The notes under the pieces are model-generated. The model worked only from the letters and a program-made list of their open reading frames with translations. It was not told the origin of the DNA and did not search any database. From contig CAVRZY010000121.1 in assembly GCA_963725415.1 (NCBI GenBank), forward strand, positions 1 to 17,154: a DNA stretch of 17,154 nt, given 5' to 3'. Source of the DNA: CAVRZY01 sp963725415 (GTDB taxonomy: Bacteria; Acidobacteriota; Terriglobia; Bryobacterales; Bryobacteraceae). Of the stretch, positions 1 through 7,000 are shown in pieces. A program made the position numbers and the translations under genes. Numbering within the stretch: position 1 is the first letter of the stretch; the number at the start of each line of letters is the position of its first letter.

Positions 1-1
1 C

Positions 2-748
2 GAAGACGTGACCAAGGCCACTGGCACTACCGATGGCAGATACTTTTGGACCTTCCAGAACCCCATCCCGGCGAACGCTAAAGGCACTTACGCGGTGGGC
101 ATCGAAGGGTATCGGAGCGTGACACTCATGCAGGGGACCAGGCAGGAAATCACGGTGCGCGACGCCGGCGTCAACAAGGTCTTCTACTTCTCGGTGGACG
201 GCTCCAAGGTCGCGCCCAGACGGCAGGTGGTCAGCCTGGCCAACTGCAACAACTGCCATTCCAGCCTCAGCCTGCACGGGGACAACCGGAATCAGATCGA
301 GCAGTGCGTGTTGTGCCACAATCCCAATCAAACCGACCAGACCAATCGCCCGGCCGCGCAGGCGCCGCCCGAGAGCGTGGATTTCCGCCACATGATTCAC
401 AAGATCCACACCGGAGAGGAGATCGGCGGGCCGTACGTGATCTTCGGCAACCGCAGCTCGGTGAACGATTTCTCGGAAGTGCGCTTCCCCGGAGACCGGC
501 GAGATTGCGCGGAGTGCCACGTCAACGGCTCCGAGCAACTGCCTCTCAAGGACAACCTGCTGAATGTGACCAGCCCGCGCGGACTGGTGAACCCCATGGG
601 GCCGGCCACGGCCGCCTGCACCGGGTGCCACACCAGCGTGGCCGCGGCATCGCACGCCCTGGCCAATACAACCAGGCTTGGCGAGAGCTGCGCCGCATGC
701 CATTCCACGGGGAACGAGTTCGGCGTTCCGAAAGTGCACGCCCGGTAG
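2..748 (+). CDS. OmcA/MtrC-family multiheme c-type cytochrome, 3' part only
   Basis: This is the C-terminal part of a surface multiheme cytochrome that would pass electrons to extracellular acceptors. The frame is open to the left edge, so the true start is outside the window; the GTG at 8 is only an internal valine. Counting from that codon, five CxxCH heme sites are visible: CNNCH (80-84), CVLCH (100-104), then CAECH, CTGCH and CAACH. Between the second and third lies FRHMIHKIHTGEEI, a signature of the OmcA/MtrC family. The segment before the first heme looks like a beta-rich domain. Five hemes in the C-terminal half fit a decaheme protein whose first half is missing here. The stop at 746-748 is followed after 47 bp by the decaheme mtrA-like gene. 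The family call is firm; the choice between OmcA and MtrC is not possible. Confidence 0.88.
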   Translation, partial: EDVTKATGTTDGRYFWTFQNPIPANAKGTYAVGIEGYRSVTLMQGTRQEITVRDAGVNKVFYFSVDGSKVAPRRQVVSLANCNNCHSSLSLHGDNRNQIEQCVLCHNPNQTDQTNRPAAQAPPESVDFRHMIHKIHTGEEIGGPYVIFGNRSSVNDFSEVRFPGDRRDCAECHVNGSEQLPLKDNLLNVTSPRGLVNPMGPATAACTGCHTSVAAASHALANTTRLGESCAACHSTGNEFGVPKVHAR

Positions 749-795
749 CGCCGATTCAGTAAACTCAGAAGGCGCGCAAGGGGGCGACGAACTCC

Positions 796-1761
796 ATGGC
801 TTGGCCGCCACGGTCGGTAAACGCAGACCACACTCTTCCTCCGTCAAAGCGGGGACCCGGCCCCCTGGGTCTCCTCTTCGCGTTGACCATCGTGGCGGCC
901 ATTTCTCCGGCCGCCTCGATGTCTGGGGCGCAAGAGAGGCCTGCCGGTTACGCTGGTTCCGAGACTTGCCAGACCTGCCACGAAGAGATCTTCACAGCCT
1001 TCCAGAAGAACCCGCATCGGCGCGTCGAAACCGACAAGAAACGCGGCTGGGAGAGCCGGGCATGCGAGTCCTGTCACGGGCCGGGCGCCAAACATGCGGA
1101 ATCGGCTTCCGCGCAGGACATCCTGAATCCGGCAAAACTGGCTCCAGCCAAGGCGGACCGGGGCTGCCTGAAGTGCCACCTGAACCAGCCTACCCAGAGC
1201 GGGCGGCTTCAGGGCGGTCACGCCCGCAACCAAGTGGCCTGCGTAGGCTGTCACTCCATCCACAAAGGAGCCGAGAAGCTGCGGCCGCGAGACCAGGCCG
1301 GCATCAACCGGCAGTGCGCCGGATGCCACACCGCTGTGTGGGCGGAGTTTCAACGGCCTTACAAACACCGGCTGCCGGAAGGCGCCATGTCCTGCGTGGA
1401 CTGCCACAACCCCCACGGCAGCCTGCTGCCGCGGTCCGTCAGACCGGTGTCCGCCAACGAGCCGGGGTGCTTCAAGTGCCACGGCGACCGGTTCGGACCG
1501 TTTACCTACGAGCACCCGCCGGTGCGCCTGGAAGGGTGCTGGGCGTGCCACGAGCCGCACGGCTCAGCCAATCCACGCCTGCTGACGCGGCCCGAGCAGC
1601 GCCTGCTATGCCTGGAGTGCCATGCCAATATCGGCGTGGCCAGGACCCTGGGCGGGATTCCGCCGGCCCTGCACGACCTGAGGAGCCCGCGCTTCCGCAA
1701 TTGCACCATCTGCCACACCAAGATCCACGGATCGTATGTGGACCCGGGGCTGAGGCGATGA
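796..1761 (+). CDS. mtrA: MtrA/DmsE-family periplasmic decaheme c-type cytochrome
   Basis: The 321-residue product has exactly ten CxxCH motifs between residues 58 and 307: CQTCH, CESCH, CLKCH, CVGCH, CAGCH, CVDCH, CFKCH, CWACH, CLECH and CTICH. Ten hemes in about 300 residues is the layout of MtrA/DmsE/PioA cytochromes, which sit inside an MtrB barrel and conduct electrons across the outer membrane. An N-terminal export signal is visible (hydrophobic LGLLFALTIVAAI, then small residues to about residue 45). The ATG at 796 is used; a purine-rich AAGGGGG lies about 11 nt upstream, a rather long spacing. The stop overlaps the ATG of the barrel gene (ATGA, 1758-1761), implying translational coupling. 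PioA-like or DmsE-like naming is equally possible; the symbol follows the operon context. Confidence 0.9.
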   Translation: MAWPPRSVNADHTLPPSKRGPGPLGLLFALTIVAAISPAASMSGAQERPAGYAGSETCQTCHEEIFTAFQKNPHRRVETDKKRGWESRACESCHGPGAKHAESASAQDILNPAKLAPAKADRGCLKCHLNQPTQSGRLQGGHARNQVACVGCHSIHKGAEKLRPRDQAGINRQCAGCHTAVWAEFQRPYKHRLPEGAMSCVDCHNPHGSLLPRSVRPVSANEPGCFKCHGDRFGPFTYEHPPVRLEGCWACHEPHGSANPRLLTRPEQRLLCLECHANIGVARTLGGIPPALHDLRSPRFRNCTICHTKIHGSYVDPGLRR

Positions 1762-3744
1762 AACATTTTCTATGGCTTCTGTTTGCGCTTCCGCTGATGG
1801 CCCAGGAGCCAGCCGCCAAGCCCGCCGAGACGCAGGAGGCTCCGGCGGCCAAGGCCGACGAGCAGGCGCCTGCCGCAGAGCGCTGGCTGACCGGCAGCCT
1901 GGATTTTGGATACCGCTGGGTGAACAACCTGGGGGGCGACTTCAACACCTATCGCAGCCTGGTGAATCTGGGGGAAGGGCCGAAGCTGTTTGGCCTGGAC
2001 CTGAGCCTGACGGATGCCTCGAAACGGCTGTTTGACCGCCTGGAGGTGCGAGCCCATTCCTGGGGCGGCGAGCCCGTACAACACCGCCCGCGTCGATGCC
2101 CGGCGGGAGGGCTTCTACCAGTTCTCGTTCGATTACCGCAAGATCGCTTTTTTCAATTTCCTGCCTTCCTTCGCCGATCCCACCGTGGAGCGCGGGATCT
2201 TCCTGAACCAGCGCGCCTTCGACACCTACCGCCGGACCAATGATTTCGAGCTGGACTTGTTTCCCGGGCGCCGCATCGTCCCCTACTTCGCCTACAGCCG
2301 CAACTTGGGAAGTGGGACGGGCATCACAGATCTGGTTCTGGATGCCAACGAGTACCCGGTGCGGACCCGGCTCTACGACCGGACGGATAACTACCGGGGC
2401 GGCCTGCGGTTCCAGTTCCGGCGCTTCCACCTGACCCTGGAGCAGGGCGGCATCAATTTCGCCGACGACCAGTCGGTGTTCGCCACCCAGCCTAACCTTG
2501 GAAACGTCACCACTCCGATCCTGGGCCAGAAGCTGTTCCTGGCCTCCGGCAGCCAGGCCTACCATGTCCGGTCCGACAGCCTTTCGAGCCGCGGGATCTT
2601 CACGGCCAACCCGGTTTCCTGGGCCGATCTCTATGGGCAGTTCCTGTACAGCCGGCCGCACAGCGACGCGCATTTCGCCCAACAGAACAGCGGGAATCTC
2701 CTCAGCTTCTCGGCCCTCCAGTTCTATACCAGCCAGTTGGATGCGCTCTCGGCGGAGGCCCGCCGGCCCCATTCCTCGGGGAGCTTCAGCGCTGAGCTGC
2801 GACCCATCCGCCGGCTCCGGGTGATCGAATCCTGGATGACTGACCGGCTGCACAACGCCGCTTCGGCGCTTCTGACCGAGCAGCTCCTGGTTTCCGGCGC
2901 CACTCTGACTCCGGAGAAAATCTTCACCAGCGATCGCCTGGTGTTGAACTACAACCAGCAGGAAGTGGATGTGGTGCTCGATCTGACTTCGAAGCTGGCC
3001 CTGCGGGGCGGTCACCGTTACGTGTGGGGAGACGCGAAGGCCCCGGCGGCGCTGGTGATCGAAAGGCTGGGGCAGGAATCCGGCGAGCTGCGGCGGCAGG
3101 TGGCGCTGGCGGGAGCCAACTTCCGGTGGCGCCAAAAGCTTAACGTGAACGCGGATTACGAGGGGTCGCCCGGGGACCGCGCCTACTTCCGCACCAGCCT
3201 CAACGAGTATCAGAAAACCAGGATGCGGGCGCGCTACCAGGTTCTGCCCTCGTTGTTGGTCTCGGCCAACTTCACAGTGCTGCGGAACCAGAACCCGGCG
3301 GCCACGATTGATTACGATTTTCTGAGCCGGGATAATGCGGCCTCGCTGGCCTGGACTCCTGGCGGCGGCAAATGGCTCAGTGTGCTGGCGGAGTATTCCC
3401 GCTCGACGCTGCGCTCCGACATCCGCTATCTGGTCCCGAGCACCCTGACTCGCGAACTGTCCTTCTACCGCGAGAGAGCGAACACCGGCCTGGCCCTGGT
3501 TGATCTGAAGCTGCCCCTGGCTGCCAGCGTCCAGCCCAAAGTCAGCTTCGGCGGCTCCTTGTTCGCTTCCTGCGGCAGCCGGCCTTCCCGCTATTATCAG
3601 CCGCTGGCCCGTTTCACGATCCCCTTCGGCAAGCATGTCGAGTGGAACGCGGAATGGCGCTGGTATGCGCTTTCCCAGGCGCTCTATCTCTACGAGGGCT
3701 TCCGCTCCGACCAGTTCCTCACCAGCTTCCGGCTGATCCTGTAG
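1758..3744 (+). CDS. mtrB: MtrB/PioB-like outer-membrane beta-barrel porin, with apparent frameshift
   Basis: This is the likely barrel that sheathes the decaheme cytochrome. It starts at ATG 1758, inside the mtrA stop, with a short signal peptide (MKHFLWLLFALPLMAQ) and then an Ala/Pro/Glu-rich linker. The body is rich in alternating aromatic and polar strands (GSLDFGYRWV, FYQFSFDYRKIAFFNF, RIVPYFAYSR), as in a many-stranded barrel. The reading frame changes near 2072: upstream sequence reads ...RAHSWGG in the frame of 1758, and downstream sequence reads PYNTARVDARREGFYQF in the frame of 2014-3744. Removing one base at about 2072 restores WGGDPYNTAR and gives about 661 residues, close to the family's usual size. 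No N-terminal CxxC, known from Shewanella MtrB, is present. The shift may be a sequencing or assembly error or a real lesion. Family assignment rests on barrel character and operon position. Confidence 0.75.
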
Positions 3745-3782
3745 CCCCTTGCGGGCGAAACTGTGTTAGTTCAGCCTGAAAT

Positions 3783-3800
3783 GGAGAGAAGGCGCTCTCC
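3783..3800 (+). other. Small hairpin downstream of the barrel gene
   Basis: GGAGAG (3783-3788) and CTCTCC (3795-3800) form a six-pair stem with a six-base loop, 39 bp after the barrel stop. No T-run follows, so it is not a convincing terminator by itself. Confidence 0.25.
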
Positions 3801-3813
3801 GTTAGTGAGTATT

Positions 3814-3835
3814 CCGCCCTGCGGGCGGGGGTTTT
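3814..3835 (+). terminator. Candidate intrinsic terminator of the Mtr-type operon
   Basis: CCGCCC (3814-3819) pairs with GGGCGG (3823-3828) around a TGC loop and is followed by GGG and then TTTT. It lies about 70 bp after the barrel stop and before a long non-coding stretch, a suitable place for the end of the cytochrome operon. The T-run is short, so this is a moderate candidate. Confidence 0.45.
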
Positions 3836-4121
3836 CAAGGCATCGGGGTCTTTCGATCCGATGAAGGTTTGGGGCAGCGCAGGAAGGTGGTCCTCGCGCC
3901 GCCGCTCATCGTCTCGATGAGCCCGCCAGGGTATCCCTCGGCATGGTTGCGTCCCTGCATTGCCCGCTTCCGTTTCACCAGGCAAGATTATTGCAGCTCC
4001 GGGTGAGCCCGAGCGAACTGCCGCTCCAGCCGGGTCCGAATCCCATGGCCTCTGCCCTGATTCCAACAAGCCAGGATTGGCGCACCATCCAGCCAGTGTC
4101 AAGTCTCGGTTAGGAAGTGGA
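3836..4121. other. Non-coding stretch without a recognised gene
   Basis: Short open frames exist on both strands, but none has a family-like composition or a convincing start. The only clear structure is a perfect 8 bp hairpin with a TCT loop (GCTCATCG at 3904-3911, CGATGAGC at 3915-3922). The stretch could be a decayed gene or mobile-element fragment, but nothing identifiable remains. Confidence 0.4.
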
Positions 4122-4254
4122 GTAATGCCTCAGTCTCGGGGGCAATAGTCAGTGCAGCCGGGTAGGATAGGCTTCCAGCCTGTCCGGACGCCTTTCGAAT
4201 ACCGCCCGAGACAAGCTGAAGCTTGTCCCACGGCCCCCGAGACTGAGGCATTAC
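4122..4254. repeat. Palindromic dispersed repeat, copy 1 (intact)
   Basis: A perfect 22 bp inverted repeat bounds this element: GTAATGCCTCAG... (4122-4143) and its complement ...CTGAGGCATTAC (4233-4254). Inside, GGATAGGCTTCCAGCCTG and the complement of CAAGCTGAAGCTTGTCC form a second imperfect inverted pair, so most of the element can fold on itself. A second copy occurs at 10681-10985 and matches it over a 129 bp core once a later insertion is removed. It has no coding capacity, so it is a REP- or MITE-like non-autonomous element. It lies between the Mtr-type operon and the sensor kinase gene. Confidence 0.85.
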
Positions 4255-4341
4255 GAAGTGGACCGCGTGACCATCCAAGAGGGGCGGGCCGGCGTCACCG
4301 AAACAACACAATCCTTTCACCCTGGCCTGACTCGCCGCCGG

Positions 4342-4347
4342 TACACT
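4342..4347 (+). promoter_or_regulatory. Candidate -10 box before the sensor kinase
   Basis: TACACT lies 24 bp before the chosen kinase ATG (4366). No good -35 box is seen at 16-18 bp. An AGGA ribosome binding site at 4356-4359, six bases before the ATG, supports that start over the upstream in-frame GTG at 4258. Confidence 0.3.
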
Positions 4348-4365
4348 ATAGAGGCAGGACTTCTC

Positions 4366-6246
4366 ATGTCGCGGCGAAGGCGGATGACAACCCGAACCCT
4401 CATGGGGCCCCTCGCCGCTGTGACCCTGCTGCCGCTAGGGCTCCTGCTGTGGGTTGGATGGCGGCTGCTGGAGCAGGACCGCACGCTGACTGGACAGCAG
4501 GTGGCGCAGCGCATCGAACGGGCGGCCGACATCGTTGTGGCGGCGCTGGCCCGGGCAGTATCGGCCAGCGAGGAGCGCCTGGGCGCGGGCGTCGGCGACT
4601 GGGGCAAGGGCGCCGTTGTGGTGCGGTTTGCCGGAGGCCGCGTCGAAGCAGCGCCACGCGGGCGGCTGGCTTGGCAGCCGGTGCCGGCTCCTCTGGAGGA
4701 GGCCTCCGCCGCCGCGTTCGCACAAGGCGAAGAGTTCGAGTTCCAAAAAGGGGACCTGACGCCGGCTGCGGTTTTCTACCGCGAACTCGCCAAGTCTTCC
4801 GGTCCCGGCGTCCGCGCCGGCGCGGGGATACGGCTAGCGCGGGTGCTGCGCGGACAAGGCCAACTGGAGGAGGCCCTGGCCGCTTACTCCGCCATGAACG
4901 ATTTGGATAGCGCTTCCATCGATCGTGTGCCCGCCTCGCTGGTGGCGCTACACGCGAGCGCGGAGTTGCTTGCTCAGATGGGCCGTCACACTGAGGCGCG
5001 GCAGCACGCGCAGCGCCTGGACGAGGGACTGCGCGCGGGGCGCTGGCCCCTGACCCGGCCCGTGTACCGCCTCTACTCCAAACAAGCCGAGCCGGAGCGG
5101 GAGGCGCTCTCGACCGCGGCGGACCAGCTTTGGGAGATGTGGAACCAGCGCTTGCCGGATGCGGTGGGGCGGACCGCCATCGAGGTTAATGGAGAGCGGC
5201 TGGCTGTGCTGTGGCGGGTCAACGGCGGCGAGGTGCGAGCCCTGCTCGCCACGCCGGCGTATGTTGAAAGCCAGTGGCTTCCGGCAGCGCGGGCCGCGGC
5301 CGCGAGGCAACAGGTGCAGTTCGCTCTTCTCGACGAGGACAGCGCCCGCGGCTACCCTGCGGCCGCGCCGGCGGCTAAGCGCCGGGCGAGCGAAGCTTCT
5401 CTGCCCTGGAGCGTGCTGGTGTCAAGCGCCAACCCGGAGGGAGAGTTCGCGCAACTGGTCACCCGGCGGCGGCTGTTCGCGGGGGCCTTTCTGCTCTTGA
5501 CCGTACTTGTGGTGGCGGCTTCGCTGTTTACGGTCCGCGCCCTGAACCGGGAGTTCGAAGTGTCGCGGCTTCAATCGGATTTCGTGGCGGCGGTCTCCCA
5601 CGAGTTCCGCACCCCGCTCACTTCGCTGCGGCAGTTTACCGACATGCTGCGCGAGGGCCGCGAGGCGAGCGAAGAGCGCAAACGGCTCTGCTACGATGCG
5701 CTGTCGCGCGCGACCGACCGGCTGACGCGGCTGGTGGAGTCGCTGCTCGACTTCGGACGCCTGGAGGCGGGCGCCAGGCCATACCGTCTCCAGCCCTGCG
5801 ACGGGGAGCAACTGGTGCGGCAGGTGGTAAAGGAGTTTGCCGCCGAGGTGGAGACGGGCGGATATCGCATTGAGTTCGCCGGGCAGGGGCCGGCCCCGAT
5901 CACAGCCGACGCCGAGGCCCTGACCACGGCGCTATGGAACCTGCTCGACAACGCCGTCAAGTACTCGCCGGACCACCGCACCGTGGAAGTCCGCCTGGGG
6001 CAGAATAATGGCCTGGTCGCCATTTCGGTGCGCGACCACGGCCTCGGCGTCCCGGCGCACGAGCGGGAGGCGATTTTCGCCCGCTTCCGCCGCGGCGAGC
6101 AGGCAGCCAGACTGGGCATCCAGGGGACGGGCATCGGCCTGGCAATGGTGGACCATATCGTGAAAGCGCACCAGGGGCGGGTTGAACTGGAAAGCGAGCC
6201 GGGCGTGGGCAGCCGCTTCACTATCGTGCTGCCCGCGAGAGAGTGA
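4366..6246 (+). CDS. Membrane sensor histidine kinase with TPR-like sensor region
   Basis: The 626-residue protein senses a signal outside or at the membrane and phosphorylates the regulator encoded next to it. Residues 12-32 form the first membrane segment after an Arg-rich start. Residues 33-369 form a long extracytoplasmic region whose middle (about 122-225) has TPR-like helices (AAVFYRELAKSS, GQLEEALAAYSAM). A second membrane segment spans 370-391. The HisKA dimerisation box SHEFRTPLTSL follows, with phospho-acceptor His412. The ATPase domain shows N-box NLLDNAVKYS (Asn525, Asn529), G1 DHGLGVP, F-box IFARFRRG and G2 GTGIGLAMV. The ATG at 4366 is preferred because AGGA precedes it by six bases; the longer form from GTG 4258 would start four bases after the repeat. 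Its stop overlaps or abuts the start of the response regulator gene. The ligand is unknown. Confidence 0.92.
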   Translation: MSRRRRMTTRTLMGPLAAVTLLPLGLLLWVGWRLLEQDRTLTGQQVAQRIERAADIVVAALARAVSASEERLGAGVGDWGKGAVVVRFAGGRVEAAPRGRLAWQPVPAPLEEASAAAFAQGEEFEFQKGDLTPAAVFYRELAKSSGPGVRAGAGIRLARVLRGQGQLEEALAAYSAMNDLDSASIDRVPASLVALHASAELLAQMGRHTEARQHAQRLDEGLRAGRWPLTRPVYRLYSKQAEPEREALSTAADQLWEMWNQRLPDAVGRTAIEVNGERLAVLWRVNGGEVRALLATPAYVESQWLPAARAAAARQQVQFALLDEDSARGYPAAAPAAKRRASEASLPWSVLVSSANPEGEFAQLVTRRRLFAGAFLLLTVLVVAASLFTVRALNREFEVSRLQSDFVAAVSHEFRTPLTSLRQFTDMLREGREASEERKRLCYDALSRATDRLTRLVESLLDFGRLEAGARPYRLQPCDGEQLVRQVVKEFAAEVETGGYRIEFAGQGPAPITADAEALTTALWNLLDNAVKYSPDHRTVEVRLGQNNGLVAISVRDHGLGVPAHEREAIFARFRRGEQAARLGIQGTGIGLAMVDHIVKAHQGRVELESEPGVGSRFTIVLPARE

Positions 6247-6248
6247 CC

Positions 6249-6923
6249 ATGCCACGCATACTGATTGTCGAAGACAACCGGGACATCGCGCTCGGCCTCG
6301 AGCTGGATCTGCGCGATGAAGGCTATCAGCCGGAGGTGGTTTCCGATGGGGTGGAGGCGGTGCGCCGCGGCAAGGAACCCGGCTGGGACCTGATTCTGCT
6401 GGACGTGATGCTGCCCCAGAAGGACGGCTTCGACGTGTGCCGGGAGCTGCGCCGCGCGAAAGTCCGAACCCCGATCCTGATGCTGACGGCCAAGGTGCAG
6501 GAGGCGGAAAAGATTCTGGGGCTGGATCTCGGAGCGGACGATTACGTGACCAAGCCGTTCAGCCCGCGCGAGCTGCGGGCCAGGATCAGAGCGCTGCTGC
6601 GCCGCGCCTTGCCGGAGGAGCCGCCTGCACGCCGCTTCGGGCAGTGCGAGGTGGACCTGGACCGTGCGGTGCTACAGCGCGCGGGCGAGGTTGTGGATCT
6701 GACGGCGATCGAGCTGAAGATGCTGCGGCTGTTCCTCGAAAGCGCGGGGCGGGTGTTGTCACGGGAGCAGGTGATCGAAGCCGTTTGGGGGATGGGCGTG
6801 CACGTCACGGACCGCGTGGTGGACACGCATGTGGTGAAGCTACGGCGCAAAATCGGAGAAGATCCGGCCGAGCCGCGACACATCGTGAGCGTGCGCGGGC
6901 TAGGTTACCGTTTTGACGCGTGA
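6249..6923 (+). CDS. OmpR/PhoB-family response regulator
   Basis: The 224-residue regulator has an N-terminal receiver domain and a C-terminal winged-helix DNA-binding domain. The acidic pocket is in IVEDN, the phospho-acceptor is Asp52 in DLILLDVMLP, and the switch lysine is Lys102 in VTKPFSP. The C-terminal half contains LTAIELKMLRLF, REQVIEAVWG, VDTHVVKLRRKIG and the closing VRGLGYRF wing, all typical of the OmpR group. ATG 6249 gives MPRILIVEDN; an in-frame GTG at 6243 overlaps the kinase stop (GTGA) and is an alternative. Co-transcription with the kinase is nearly certain. The target genes are unknown; the propeller-protein gene 77 bp downstream is a natural candidate. Confidence 0.93.
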   Translation: MPRILIVEDNRDIALGLELDLRDEGYQPEVVSDGVEAVRRGKEPGWDLILLDVMLPQKDGFDVCRELRRAKVRTPILMLTAKVQEAEKILGLDLGADDYVTKPFSPRELRARIRALLRRALPEEPPARRFGQCEVDLDRAVLQRAGEVVDLTAIELKMLRLFLESAGRVLSREQVIEAVWGMGVHVTDRVVDTHVVKLRRKIGEDPAEPRHIVSVRGLGYRFDA

Positions 6924-6987
6924 TTAACACCGAATCGTCACTCTCAGGGCGTTGTGGCATGACCGTGGGAGGCCAGAATGGCGGCAT

Positions 6988-6992
6988 GGAGG
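6988..6992 (+). promoter_or_regulatory. Ribosome binding site deciding the start of the propeller protein
   Basis: GGAGG sits eight bases before ATG 7001. It overlaps the earlier in-frame ATG at 6986, which argues that 7001 is the true start and that the in-frame codons at 6920, 6959 and 6986 are not used. Confidence 0.6.
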
Positions 6993-7000
6993 CAACCAAG

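Noticed and set aside
678..2243. 521-residue + strand frame spanning the decaheme and the start of the barrel gene
   Set aside because: Its first two thirds are out of frame with the ten-heme protein. Only the part from ATG 1758 is real; the tail after 2072 is out-of-frame barrel sequence.
1942..3636. 564-residue open frame on the - strand, antisense to the barrel gene
   Set aside because: It is a high-GC shadow frame: composition is low in family-like motifs and it lies wholly opposite a gene with clear barrel-strand patterns and a proper operon position.
4122..4254. CRISPR or tRNA-like explanation for the palindromic repeat
   Set aside because: There is one palindrome without spacers, and no cloverleaf with anticodon, D or T arms can be drawn.
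4258..4365. Upstream extension of the histidine kinase from GTG 4258
   Set aside because: It starts four bases after the repeat end, encodes a non-conserved polar stretch, and lacks a ribosome binding site, whereas ATG 4366 has AGGA six bases upstream.
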